Below are positions 15,201 through 21,714 of a stretch of 21,714 nt of DNA, one piece after another (the stretch's first letter is position 1; each line of letters starts with the position of its first letter). Location: NCBI GenBank assembly GCA_020625635.1, contig JAHLBL010000009.1, positions 1 through 21,714 of the forward strand, read 5' to 3'. Made by a program: the position numbers and the translations under genes. The DNA is from a bacterium (GTDB lineage: Bacteria; Bacillota; Clostridia; Oscillospirales; Acutalibacteraceae). The notes beneath the pieces are model-generated. The model was not told the DNA's origin and ran no database searches. It saw only the letters and a program-made list of their open reading frames with translations.

Positions 15201-15896
15201 TTACCTCACCTTCCACGGACGCTCCTTGGCGTCCCAGCCTTTTTCCTTCCAGTAGCTGACGTCCTTTTCGTTCCAGCCCTTTTTCTGCAACATACGCATT
15301 ATGTTGAAGAAGCCTTTTGTTTTTATACCGGGCTTTGCTCTGCCCTGTTTTTTAACGATTTTTGAAGCGATCGACGACGTTGCTTTTTCGATTTTGGTTT
15401 TCTTCTTTTCGGAGATTCCGTTCCAGCTTGTGGCGTAAACGCCGATACCGAATTTATAGGTTTTCGCGACTCCCCAGAAGAACAGGCTGTCCGCCATATC
15501 CTTGAGTGTGGATTTCATTCCCGCTCCTGCCGCCGTTGAAATACAAACGCCCTGCTTTGAGAACATACTCTCCTCGGGACGGTGCACCATCCATCGCCAG
15601 CCGTAGTGGTCGAGAAACGCCTTCATGGCGCCTGTCGCGTGGTAGACATAGACGGGACTGCCGAGAATAATCACGTCCGCTTCGTCCATAGCCTTCGTTA
15701 TCGGGGAAAGCTCAGCATAGTGCGGACAGTTTTCCTCGCCTTTCATAAAGCACTGCGTACAGCCTACACAGAACTCGCCGAAGTCCCTCGGAAGAAAGAA
15801 CTCGGTCGTTTCGCCTCCGATTTTTTCCGCGAGCATATGAGCAATATGATAGGTAGAACCCTTGTGGTTCTGACCGTGTATAACAACCGTTTTCAT
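15201..15896 (-). CDS. Iron-sulfur flavoprotein / NADPH-dependent FMN reductase-like protein
   Basis: The 231-residue protein has the NADPH-dependent FMN reductase fold: HGQNHKGSTYHIAHMLAEK (phosphate loop, about 8-26) and VIILGSPVYVYHATGAMKAF (flavin contact). Cysteines at 43, 46, 49 and 57 form C-x2-C-x2-C-x7-C, the compact motif that binds a 4Fe-4S cluster in archaeal and clostridial iron-sulfur flavoproteins. A basic C-terminal extension (about 170-231; KKGWNEKDVSYWKEKGW) is unlike the short form of the family. GGAG lies five bases before the start. It is the first gene of the operon and is preceded by a leader of about 95 bases with an unusual fold. It may move electrons between ferredoxin-like donors and the downstream flavodoxin. 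Confidence 0.87.
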   Translation of the reverse strand: MKTVVIHGQNHKGSTYHIAHMLAEKIGGETTEFFLPRDFGEFCVGCTQCFMKGEENCPHYAELSPITKAMDEADVIILGSPVYVYHATGAMKAFLDHYGWRWMVHRPEESMFSKQGVCISTAAGAGMKSTLKDMADSLFFWGVAKTYKFGIGVYATSWNGISEKKKTKIEKATSSIASKIVKKQGRAKPGIKTKGFFNIMRMLQKKGWNEKDVSYWKEKGWDAKERPWKVR

Positions 15897-15913
15897 AAAA
15901 ACTCCATAGCCTT

Positions 15914-15973
15914 TCAGCCCACAAAAATCTTAAATAATCCCTGCCGCCTTACCCGTGGGCTGATAAGGCGCAG
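15914..15973 (-). promoter_or_regulatory. Pseudoknot-capable leader RNA of the flavoprotein operon
   Basis: On the minus strand a hairpin forms from CTGCGCCTTA (15973-15964) and TAAGGCGGCAG (15951-15941), ten pairs with one bulged G. Its 12-base loop starts with TCAGCCCAC (15963-15955), which is perfectly complementary to GTGGGCTGA (15922-15914), nine pairs, downstream of an AT-rich linker. The second partner ends 17 bases before the start codon and eight bases before the GGAG site. The leader starts near 15991 by promoter position, so all elements are transcribed. This may be a regulatory pseudoknot or a pair of alternative hairpins. I do not recognise a known riboswitch class. Confidence 0.55.
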
Positions 15974-15997
15974 AACAGTGATTGTTTTCCATAGATA

Positions 15998-16026
15998 AAT
16001 ATAACTCAAAAGGCGTCCGATTGCAA
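15998..16026 (-). promoter_or_regulatory. Promoter of the flavoprotein operon
   Basis: On the minus strand TTGCAA (16026-16021), 17 bases and TATATT (16003-15998) form a sigma-A-type promoter. The predicted start is about 95 bases upstream of the first codon. Confidence 0.7.
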
Positions 16027-16047
16027 CAGTTTCGACATTAATAACGC

Positions 16048-16077
16048 AAAAGAGACCGCCGACAGCGCGGCAGTCTC
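16048..16077 (-). terminator. Terminator of the Lys-rich protein gene
   Basis: On the minus strand GAGACTGCCG (16077-16068) pairs with CGGCGGTCTC (16061-16052), ten pairs including one G-U, with a six-base loop, then TTTTGCGTT. It lies 14 bases after the stop at 16092 and separates this gene from the flavoprotein operon promoter. Confidence 0.8.
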
Positions 16078-16091
16078 CTCAGAATCATAGC

Positions 16092-16904
16092 TTATTTACC
16101 GATGTTCTCCTGCTTAGCCTGGAGACGCTCGACCATTGTGGTCTTTTTCTTCTTCGGCTTTTCGGGCTTAACCTTCTTGCCCTTGAACTTCAGGGCAGCC
16201 TTCCACGCCTTGGCGAGCTCGGGTGAAAGATACTCGTTGATAAGCTCACGCTTATCGTCGGGCGTGCTGTTGAGAATAACAATGGTGATGATCGAGCGTG
16301 TATCGGCGTCGCCGTTGTCGTACTGGGCGTTCAGAAGATTGATAAGCTTCTGAACCTCCTTGACGCTCTTTTGATTAATATAATCGTTAACGCGGGGGAC
16401 GATAGCCTTGCGGGTGAATGTAACGCCGCGGAAAGGATAGTAGGTATCCTCCTCAGCCTTTATTTCTTCCTTCAGCTCGGGGAAGAAATTGACAAAACGC
16501 TTCGAGAGGAACAGCGGGTCGGCGTTGCCCTCATCGTCGCTCTTCTTCTTTTTCTTCTTTGTGACCTTCATACGCTTGACGGCAGTCGAGCTCGAAACAT
16601 TGTCGACAAAGTCGTTGGCGATGGAATCAGCCTCTTTGTTGGTGTCGGTCTCGGGGTCAAACATCCATGTAGCGAGTGTGCGCCAGTCGTTGTCGGGACC
16701 TTCTTCGGTCATAGCGCAGTGGCGCAGAACCATATGCTGCTTGTCGGTGAAATATACTACGGAATACGCGCTCGTATCGGAGGTGAAGAGACTTACCATC
16801 TCGCCCTCTCCGCCGCTTACCTTCTGGCGTGTAAAGCCCTGAGCCATCAAAGCGCCTTCTACTTTATCTGAAATGCTTTTAAAAGCAACTTTAATATCCA
16901 TCAT
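16092..16904 (-). CDS. Conserved-looking protein of unknown function with Lys-rich linker and tail
   Basis: The 270-residue protein is soluble, with no signal peptide or membrane helix. A small mixed alpha/beta N-terminal domain covers about residues 1-105 (DIKVAFKSISDKVEGAL, then SAYSVVYFTDKQHMVLRH). A linker around 110-125 contains six consecutive lysines. A mostly helical domain follows (about 125-235; FLSKRFVNFFPELKEEIKAE, then VKEVQKLINLLNAQYDNGD). A tail from about 237 is again Lys-rich (GKKVKPEKPKKKK). I do not recognise the family. The start at 16904 follows AAAAGGA by five bases; an in-frame ATG at 16919 lies upstream of that site. The gene has its own consensus promoter and terminator, so it is likely well expressed. 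Nucleic-acid binding is possible from the charge, but that is a guess. Confidence 0.8.
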   Translation of the reverse strand: MMDIKVAFKSISDKVEGALMAQGFTRQKVSGGEGEMVSLFTSDTSAYSVVYFTDKQHMVLRHCAMTEEGPDNDWRTLATWMFDPETDTNKEADSIANDFVDNVSSSTAVKRMKVTKKKKKKSDDEGNADPLFLSKRFVNFFPELKEEIKAEEDTYYPFRGVTFTRKAIVPRVNDYINQKSVKEVQKLINLLNAQYDNGDADTRSIITIVILNSTPDDKRELINEYLSPELAKAWKAALKFKGKKVKPEKPKKKKTTMVERLQAKQENIGK

Positions 16905-16938
16905 ATCAGTCCTTTTCATAATACTGCAATTACACTAC

Positions 16939-16967
16939 ATTATAACGGAGAGAGCGGATTTTGTCAA
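16939..16967 (-). promoter_or_regulatory. Perfect-consensus promoter of the Lys-rich protein gene
   Basis: On the minus strand TTGACA (16967-16962), 17 bases and TATAAT (16944-16939) match the sigma-A consensus exactly. The leader would be only about 28 bases. Confidence 0.9.
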
Positions 16968-17003
16968 TGGGGCAAAAAACAGCTTTCCGAATGTAAAAAC
17001 CTC

Positions 17004-17032
17004 TTGAAAGAAAGCTCGATATATGGTATATT
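17004..17032 (+). promoter_or_regulatory. murI promoter
   Basis: TTGAAA (17004-17009), 17 bases and TATATT (17027-17032), about 31 bases before the murI start. It is divergent from the consensus promoter at 16939-16967. Confidence 0.75.
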
Positions 17033-17063
17033 ATAGAATTGATGAAGAAAGGGAGAGTCGGAT

Positions 17064-17876
17064 ATGAATAATGCTCCTATCGGCGTTTTTGACTCGGGAC
17101 TCGGCGGACTTACCGCCGTACGCGAGCTCAGGAACGTTTTACCGAACGAAAACATAGTCTACTTCGGCGACACGGGACGCGTGCCCTACGGCACACGCTC
17201 CAACGAAACAATCCGAAAATACGCCTCGCAGGACACCAAATTTCTTTTAAAGCATAATGTCAAGCTTATCATCGCGGCATGCGGAACGGTGAGCTCGGTT
17301 GCAGTTAATCTGAAGCGTGACCTGCCTGTCCCCTACACGGGCGTTGTTTCACCGACCTGCTTCGCGGCGGTAAGGGCAACGAAGAACAAGAAAATCGGCG
17401 TTATCGGAACGAGCGCTACGATCAACAGCCACAGCTACAGGGATATGATTGCTGAGTTCGACAGCTCGGTCGAGGTTATCGAACAGGACTGTCCGCTGTT
17501 CGTGCCGCTCGTTGAGAACGGATTTATCGACAAGGACGACGACGTTGTAAGGCTCGTTATCGAGAGGTATATGAACGGAATAAAGGAAGCGGGAGTTGAC
17601 ACGGTAATTCTCGGCTGCACGCACTACCCCATCATTAAGGACGCGATTTCATCGGTTATGGGCGAGGGAGTAACGCTCATAGACAGCGGTAAGGAAACCG
17701 CTATTTACGCGGCAAAAATCCTTAAGGAACAGGGTATCCTCAGCGACAACAGCGAAAAGGGCGACTGTGAATTTTATGTATCCGACACGCCCGACGGCTT
17801 TGAAAATGTGGCGGGAGTATTTCTCGGCGAGAACGTCAGCCACAAAGTCGAACAGATTGACATCGACAAATTCTGA
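17064..17876 (+). CDS. murI: Glutamate racemase
   Basis: This enzyme interconverts L- and D-glutamate, supplying D-Glu for peptidoglycan stem peptides, by a two-cysteine cofactor-independent mechanism. In the 270-residue protein the two catalytic cysteines are Cys73 in AACGTVSS and Cys185 in ILGCTHYP. Residues 7-13 (GVFDSGLGGLTAV) carry the conserved Asp-Ser, and YFGDTGRVPYGTRS follows. The first cysteine motif reads C-G-T instead of the commoner C-N-T; I take this as a lineage variant rather than a defect, because everything else is intact. GGGAG lies eight bases before the ATG. The gene has its own promoter and heads a plus-strand group with DUF1934 and argS. Confidence 0.95.
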   Translation: MNNAPIGVFDSGLGGLTAVRELRNVLPNENIVYFGDTGRVPYGTRSNETIRKYASQDTKFLLKHNVKLIIAACGTVSSVAVNLKRDLPVPYTGVVSPTCFAAVRATKNKKIGVIGTSATINSHSYRDMIAEFDSSVEVIEQDCPLFVPLVENGFIDKDDDVVRLVIERYMNGIKEAGVDTVILGCTHYPIIKDAISSVMGEGVTLIDSGKETAIYAAKILKEQGILSDNSEKGDCEFYVSDTPDGFENVAGVFLGENVSHKVEQIDIDKF

Positions 17877-17885
17877 AAAAATACT
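17857..17885 (+). promoter_or_regulatory. Possible promoter for the DUF1934-argS pair
   Basis: TTGACA (17857-17862) lies in the murI 3' end. After 17 bases AATACT (17880-17885) is a weak -10, with four of six matches. If used, transcription starts within the inverted repeat at 17884-17946. Confidence 0.3.
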
Positions 17886-17946
17886 AAACGCCGATTAAGA
17901 CAGGATAATACTTAAAAGCTTTTGTCCTGTTTCAGGCGGTGTTTAG
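17884..17946 (+). repeat. Nested inverted repeat between murI and the DUF1934 gene
   Basis: CTAAACGCC (17884-17892) pairs with GGTGTTTAG (17938-17946), including one G-U. Inside it ACAGGA pairs with TCCTGT around an AAAAGCTTTT palindrome, giving a two-tier hairpin. No T-tract follows (CAAAAC), so it is a poor terminator. It could be an attenuating or processing structure in a murI-argS transcript. Confidence 0.5.
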
Positions 17947-17964
17947 CAAAACAATCTGAAAGTA

Positions 17965-18411
17965 ATGGGTAATTTTATGGAAAGCACAACTAAAAACAAC
18001 TACTTAATCTCCGTGACCGGTATTCAGGAGATAGGCGGCGAGCGCGACAAAATAGAGATGCAGACCGTCGGCAGCTACAAAATCGGCAACAGCGGCAAAA
18101 CCTATATCGGCTATAAGGAGTACGACGAACGTAATGTCTGCTCGAACAACCTTGTCAAGATAGAGGGAGATAACCTCGTCACCATTATCCGCGACGGCGG
18201 AAAACAGACGCGGCTTATTCTTGAGAAGGGACGGCGGCATCAGTGCCACTATAACACCATAGCGGGCGACCTGATTATCGGCGTGTACACCAGTATTATA
18301 AACAACGAGCTCACAGACGAGGGCGGTAAGATTTTTGTCAGCTACGAGCTCGATTTCAACGGCGAATTTGTTTCCAAAAACGAATTCTGCATAGATGTAA
18401 AGGAAAATTAG
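17965..18411 (+). CDS. DUF1934 (YwiB-like) protein
   Basis: The 148-residue protein is a small beta-rich protein of the DUF1934/YwiB type, predicted to form a calycin-like barrel. The pattern runs YLISVTGIQEI, then TVGSYKIGNSGKTYIGYKEY, then LEKGRRHQCHYNTIAGDLIIGVYT and a final strand VSYELDFNGEFVSKNEF. B. subtilis ywiB also sits directly before argS, and the same order here supports the assignment. The ATG at 17965 has only a weak GAAAG site; a second ATG at 17977 (four residues shorter) is also possible. Its biochemical role is not known. The argS start follows one base after its stop. Confidence 0.85.
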   Translation: MGNFMESTTKNNYLISVTGIQEIGGERDKIEMQTVGSYKIGNSGKTYIGYKEYDERNVCSNNLVKIEGDNLVTIIRDGGKQTRLILEKGRRHQCHYNTIAGDLIIGVYTSIINNELTDEGGKIFVSYELDFNGEFVSKNEFCIDVKEN

Positions 18412-18412
18412 T

Positions 18413-20146
18413 ATGCCAGATACCTTATTAACAGCAAAAACACAGCTCGAAAGCGCTGTAAAAAACGCCTTGAAGAAGGCAATTGCGGCAGGCACGCTCA
18501 TCGAGGCGGAGCTTCCGCAGTTCATAATAGAAACTCCCGCGGAGCGCAAAAACGGCGACCTCGCTACTAACGCCGCTATGGCGGGCGCGAGGGTGTTCAG
18601 AACAGCTCCCGCGAAAATCGCTCAGGCTATCACCGAGAACATCGAGCTCGGCGAGTACTTCGACAGATGCGAGGTTGCTGGTCCCGGCTTTATTAACTTC
18701 TTCTACTCGGGCGAGTATTACGCCTCTGTACTCAAGGACGTTGAGCGCGAGGGCTCAAATTACGGCAGCTCGGACTACGGCAAGGGCAAACGCGTTATGG
18801 TCGAGTTCGTATCAGCCAACCCCACAGGTCCCATGCATATGGGCAACGCGCGCGGCGGAGCGCTCGGCGACTGTCTCGCCGCGGTGCTCGACAAGGCGGG
18901 CTACAGCGCCTACAGAGAGTTCTACGTCAACGACGCGGGCAACCAGATAGAAAAGTTCGCCTGCTCGCTTGAGGCGAGATATCTTCAGCTTTTTGACAGC
19001 AGCGTCCCCTTCCCCGAGGACGGCTATCAGGGCGGCGACATCACAGAGCACGCTCAGGCATACCGCGACGAGTTCGGCGACAAGCTGCTGAACGTCAGCA
19101 GCGAAGAGCGCAAAAAGGCTCTCGTAGATTACGCGCTTCCCAAGAATATCGCGAAAATGCAGAGCGATATGGAAAAATACAAAATCAAATACGATAAATG
19201 GTTCTTTGAGTCCGAGCTTCATAACAGCGGCGAGGTCAAGGCGGTTGTCGATATGCTCACAAAGAAAGGTCTTACCTACGAGAACGACGGCGCGATCTGG
19301 TACAAAAACAAGGACGTTTGCACCGAAATCCTCCTGAAGGAAGGCAAAACTCAGGACTACATCGACAAGCTTGAGCTCAAGGACGACGTTCTCATAAGAC
19401 AGAACGGCAACCCCACCTACTTCACGGCGGATATCGCCTATCATAAAAACAAATTCGACAGGGGCTTTGAAACCCTCATCGACGTATGGGGCGCCGATCA
19501 CCACGGTCACGTTATGAGAATGAAGGGCGCTATGGACGCTATCGGATATAACGCCGACGAGTTCCACGTTGTGCTTATGCAGCTTGTAAAGCTCGTCTCG
19601 GGCGGTCAGGTCGTCAAGATGAGCAAGCGCACGGGCAAGGCGATCCAGCTCGGAGACCTGCTCGAGGAAGTTCCCGTCGACAGCGCGCGCTTTCTTTTCA
19701 ACACCAGAGAAGCCAACACCCAAATGGACTTTGACCTCGATATCGCGGTTCAGCAGGACAACCAGAACCCCGTTTACTACGTTCAGTACGCTCACGCGAG
19801 AATATGCAGTATTCTAAGAACGCTCGCTAATGAGGGCATAACCCCGAGGGAGTGCACAGTTGAGGAGCTTAAGCTGCTCACACAGCCCGAAGAGCTCGAG
19901 CTTATCAACCACATAGCGACCTTCAGCGAGGAGATCACAGCCGCGGCGAAGGAATTTGACCCGACCAAGATCACCCGCTACGTCACCAAAACCGCGACGC
20001 TCTTCCACAAGTTCTACAACGCGTGCAGAGTAAAGGTCGAGGACGAAAAGCTGATGCAGGCGCGTCTGGCGCTCTGTCTTGCGGTTAAGACGGTCATAAA
20101 GAACGTTCTTGATATGTTCAATATCGACTGTCCCGAAAGTATGTAA
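18413..20146 (+). CDS. argS: Arginyl-tRNA synthetase
   Basis: This class I aminoacyl-tRNA synthetase charges tRNA-Arg with arginine. The 577-residue protein has family-typical length. The N-terminal additional domain (about 1-110) is followed by the HIGH-type motif H-M-G-N at 142-145, in VSANPTGPMHMGNARGGALG. The KMSKS loop is K-M-S-K-R at 402-406. The C-terminal DALR anticodon-binding domain starts near 450 (PVYYVQYAHARICSILR) and ends LALCLAVKTVIKNVLDMF. AAAGGA in the end of the DUF1934 gene serves as ribosome binding site, so the two genes are coupled. A strong terminator follows at 20177-20208. Confidence 0.97.
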   Translation: MPDTLLTAKTQLESAVKNALKKAIAAGTLIEAELPQFIIETPAERKNGDLATNAAMAGARVFRTAPAKIAQAITENIELGEYFDRCEVAGPGFINFFYSGEYYASVLKDVEREGSNYGSSDYGKGKRVMVEFVSANPTGPMHMGNARGGALGDCLAAVLDKAGYSAYREFYVNDAGNQIEKFACSLEARYLQLFDSSVPFPEDGYQGGDITEHAQAYRDEFGDKLLNVSSEERKKALVDYALPKNIAKMQSDMEKYKIKYDKWFFESELHNSGEVKAVVDMLTKKGLTYENDGAIWYKNKDVCTEILLKEGKTQDYIDKLELKDDVLIRQNGNPTYFTADIAYHKNKFDRGFETLIDVWGADHHGHVMRMKGAMDAIGYNADEFHVVLMQLVKLVSGGQVVKMSKRTGKAIQLGDLLEEVPVDSARFLFNTREANTQMDFDLDIAVQQDNQNPVYYVQYAHARICSILRTLANEGITPRECTVEELKLLTQPEELELINHIATFSEEITAAAKEFDPTKITRYVTKTATLFHKFYNACRVKVEDEKLMQARLALCLAVKTVIKNVLDMFNIDCPESM

Positions 20147-20176
20147 CCGTAAGCTTTGCGGTAAATAATGATACAA

Positions 20177-20208
20177 AAAAACGGAGCTTCGCGCTCCGTT
20201 TTCTTTTT
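20177..20208 (+). terminator. argS terminator
   Basis: ACGGAGC (20181-20187) pairs with GCTCCGT (20193-20199), extended by flanking A and T runs to about ten pairs. It is followed by TTTCTTTTT and lies 30 bases after the argS stop. Confidence 0.9.
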
Positions 20209-20213
20209 GCTTT

Positions 20214-20282
20214 TCAGAGAAAGTCTGCCCTGCCGTTGTTGATAATTTCTTCAGACAGACGGGCAAAAACGCCCATCGACAT
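20214..20282 (-). CDS. Possible 22-residue ORF downstream of the 20294 gene
   Basis: An ATG 11 bases after the preceding stop opens a 22-residue frame (MSMGVFARLSEEIINNGRAD, then FL), with GGAAAAAG just upstream. Composition and codon use look like coding sequence, with an amphipathic helix. It could also be the remnant of a longer gene or chance. No homologue is known to me. Confidence 0.25.
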   Translation of the reverse strand: MSMGVFARLSEEIINNGRADFL

Positions 20283-20293
20283 CTTTTTCCGAA

Positions 20294-20965
20294 TCATTCT
20301 TTCTGATCAAGGATCATATACAGCCAATCCCTGAACTCCCTGTAATGCTTCGGGAAATTCTGGGAGCCATCGGCGATTATACTGCTGTCGCCGTTGACAG
20401 TAGCTTTCAGCGAGAACATCGTGCCGTCGAGAACGCCGCGCGGGTGCTTGCCGTGAAATCCGTCCCACGAAAGAAGCTTACAGCCATTCAGAACCGCAAG
20501 CACAGCGTCCGCTCCGCATACGGCGCGTCTCTGAAGCACGCGCTCGGGCTTGCCGCCCGAATAATTCATAACATACTCGGAGACCTCCGCTTCTCCGTCC
20601 TTCATAACGATCTCATAATCGACGGTGAAGCGCATACCGCTTTCGTGAAGCGTAACTTCTTCAAAGGACGTTATTTTTGCGGCCGGATCAGTACAATCTC
20701 TGAGGAGTTTGCGGTACTCAAAAAAAGAAATCAACTTATTTTCGCGGGCTTTCCCGAGATACTCCCTGTACTCCTCCGCCGTAAGAATATAAAACTCGTC
20801 CGAAGTCGAATAAGCGTTGCCGATGTTATACGTTTCGGAGATATGAAGTATCAGGTTTCCGGATTCATCCCTGACGACCGTCTCGCTCGACAGCTTATTT
20901 GTATCTATTACCGCGTCAAAAAGCCTGCTGTATTCATAGATGGAATCTGTCTCGATCTTTTTCAC
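20294..20965 (-). CDS. Protein of unknown function downstream of the LCP gene
   Basis: The 223-residue protein is soluble, without a signal peptide. The middle is rich in alternating polar strands (ESGNLILHISETYNIGNAYS, then EFYILTAEEYREYLGKARE). The C-terminus has a conserved-looking block: SWDGFHGKHPRGVLDGTMFS, then ATVNGDSSIIADGSQNFPKH and YREFRDWLYMIL. I do not recognise a named family. The start is GTG at 20965, eight bases after AAGGAGG. An in-frame ATG at 20986 is rejected because that ribosome binding site lies inside it, encoding K-K-E-A. It lies just after the LCP terminator with no clear promoter of its own, so expression may depend on read-through. Confidence 0.75.
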   Translation of the reverse strand: MKKIETDSIYEYSRLFDAVIDTNKLSSETVVRDESGNLILHISETYNIGNAYSTSDEFYILTAEEYREYLGKARENKLISFFEYRKLLRDCTDPAAKITSFEEVTLHESGMRFTVDYEIVMKDGEAEVSEYVMNYSGGKPERVLQRRAVCGADAVLAVLNGCKLLSWDGFHGKHPRGVLDGTMFSLKATVNGDSSIIADGSQNFPKHYREFRDWLYMILDQKE

Positions 20966-20973
20966 AGAGCCTG

Positions 20974-20980
20974 CCTCCTT
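20974..20980 (-). promoter_or_regulatory. Ribosome binding site selecting the GTG start at 20965
   Basis: AAGGAGG on the minus strand sits eight bases before GTG. It falls within the longer frame starting at 20986 and so argues against that start. Confidence 0.7.
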
Positions 20981-20990
20981 TTTCATAAAC

Positions 20991-21018
20991 AAAAAGGAGA
21001 AAGACGAAGCCTTCTCCT
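20991..21018 (-). terminator. Terminator of the LCP gene
   Basis: On the minus strand AGGAGAAGG (21018-21010) pairs with CTTTCTCCT (21003-20995), with one G-U pair and a small loop, then five T residues. It lies eight bases after the LCP stop and 25 bases before the next gene. Confidence 0.8.
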
Positions 21019-21026
21019 GAATGTGA

Positions 21027-21714
21027 TTATTCGTCCTTGAGCAGTGAAGCGTACAGGAACTTAGCAAGCTTCTTACGGCACTTCTTCATATCGTTTATCT
21101 GGATGCAGGAGCCCGCCTCGGGATCGTCGTAATACGACCACAGATTCTTCTGAGGAACGGTGTAGCTCTTCATCGGATAGTTGACATAAGTGAGCGCGTG
21201 AGTAGCAAGTCCCGTAATCTCGGACTTTTTGAGGTTTGTCGTAATCAAAGGACCGACAGCTGTAATGATATCGATAAGCTCGGTCATCGAAGCGTTCTTC
21301 ATGCTTTTGATAACAGTGTTGATAAGCTTTCTCTGACGCTTTGTTCTGTCCCAGTCGTCGCCCGCCTGGATTCCGTCGTAACCGCGGTCACGCGCGTACC
21401 AGAGAGCCTGCTGACCTGTGAGCGTAATCACGCCGTCCTTTTCCTCAAGGAGGTGACGCTCGGGAGTCTGCTTATTAATATACATCTGCCAGTTGATATA
21501 CTCAACCTCGTCCTTCGAGAGATTGATTTTAAGTCCGCCGAGAGTGTCGATGATCTTCTGGAAGCTCTGGAAGTCGACTACCGCGTAACGGTCAATCTTT
21601 ATACCGAAGTTAGCCTCAACGGTCTTGATGGCAAGAGCCGCTCCGCCGTAGGAATAAGCGGTAGTGATCTTGTCGTAGCCGTGACCGGGGATATAAACGA
21701 AGGTGTCGCGCTGG
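21027..21714 (-). CDS. LytR-CpsA-Psr (LCP) family cell-wall glycopolymer ligase, N-terminus missing
   Basis: LCP proteins transfer lipid-linked glycopolymers such as teichoic acids or capsule to peptidoglycan, on the outer face of the membrane. The frame is open to the right edge of the window, and about 229 C-terminal residues are visible. They start in the family core Q-R-D-T-F-V-Y-I-P, followed by TTAYSYGGAALAIKTVE, RYAVVDFQSFQKIIDTLGGL and the Arg-rich active-site region (ALWYARDR, then DDWDRTKRQRKLI). The conserved arginines are present. The C-terminus is short after the LCP domain, ending CIQINDMKKCRKKLAKFLYA. The membrane anchor would be in the missing part. An internal ATG at 21485 is not the start. 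A terminator follows directly. Confidence 0.93.
   Translation of the reverse strand, partial: QRDTFVYIPGHGYDKITTAYSYGGAALAIKTVEANFGIKIDRYAVVDFQSFQKIIDTLGGLKINLSKDEVEYINWQMYINKQTPERHLLEEKDGVITLTGQQALWYARDRGYDGIQAGDDWDRTKRQRKLINTVIKSMKNASMTELIDIITAVGPLITTNLKKSEITGLATHALTYVNYPMKSYTVPQKNLWSYYDDPEAGSCIQINDMKKCRKKLAKFLYASLLKDE

Noticed and set aside
18812..19795. 327-codon minus-strand frame opposite argS
   Set aside because: Antisense shadow of a gene with intact HMGN and KMSKR motifs.
1..21714. CRISPR array, tRNA, rRNA, insertion sequence or prophage genes
   Set aside because: I looked for regularly spaced repeats, cloverleaf-like segments, transposase or integrase motifs and found none that I could support.

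Overview
The window looks like ordinary chromosome from a low-to-moderate GC, Gram-positive gut clostridium, most likely Oscillospiraceae/Ruminococcaceae. The evidence is near-consensus sigma-A promoters (TTGACA-17-TATAAT), strong AGGAGG ribosome binding sites, a DUF1934 gene beside argS, a SigH-like sigma factor, a sigma/DUF4367-type anti-sigma pair and an LCP cell-wall protein. I see no rRNA, tRNA, IS element, prophage or CRISPR array. The species assignment is inference.

Layout. 1-1712 (minus): an operon of an ECF-type sigma factor, its membrane anti-sigma factor and a secreted protein that runs off the window. 1713-1962: divergent promoter region with a 25-bp imperfect inverted repeat. 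2034-4865 (plus): a complete proline pathway, proB-proA-proC, closed by a terminator. 5015-6211 (minus): an eight-helix membrane protein with a long acidic, Tyr-rich tail. 6360-6947 (plus): a small secreted SpoIID-like protein that seems to have lost its catalytic residues. 7005-8372 (minus): a D,D-carboxypeptidase. 8467-11097 (minus): a SigH-like sigma factor followed by recG, divergent from comM/yifB (11248-12777, plus). 12939-15896 (minus): a four-gene operon of iron-sulfur flavoprotein, flavodoxin, tandem-GNAT protein and PfkB kinase, with a leader that can fold into a pseudoknot. 16092-16904 (minus): an unknown Lys-rich protein. 17064-20146 (plus): murI, DUF1934 and argS. 20214-21714 (minus): an LCP ligase that runs off the window, then an unknown protein and possibly a tiny ORF.

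How the genes fit together. Three themes recur. The first is amino-acid supply and translation (proBAC, argS). The second is the cell envelope (murI, D,D-carboxypeptidase, LCP, SpoIID-like, sigma/anti-sigma). The third is DNA processing (recG and comM on either side of a SigH-type sigma gene). Most transcription units are short, with a sigma-A promoter upstream and a hairpin terminator downstream, so the operon boundaries are fairly well defined. In several genes the Shine-Dalgarno sequence picks a start other than the longest frame (proB, dac, SigH-like, pfkB, GNAT, 16092 gene, 20294 gene).

The least explained items are the pseudoknot-capable leader of the flavoprotein operon (15914-15973), the non-transcribed inverted repeat at 1835-1920, the catalytically degenerate SpoIID-like protein, and a pair of nearly identical terminator hairpins around 5.0 and 6.97 kb. 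I found no clear new defence or mobile system.
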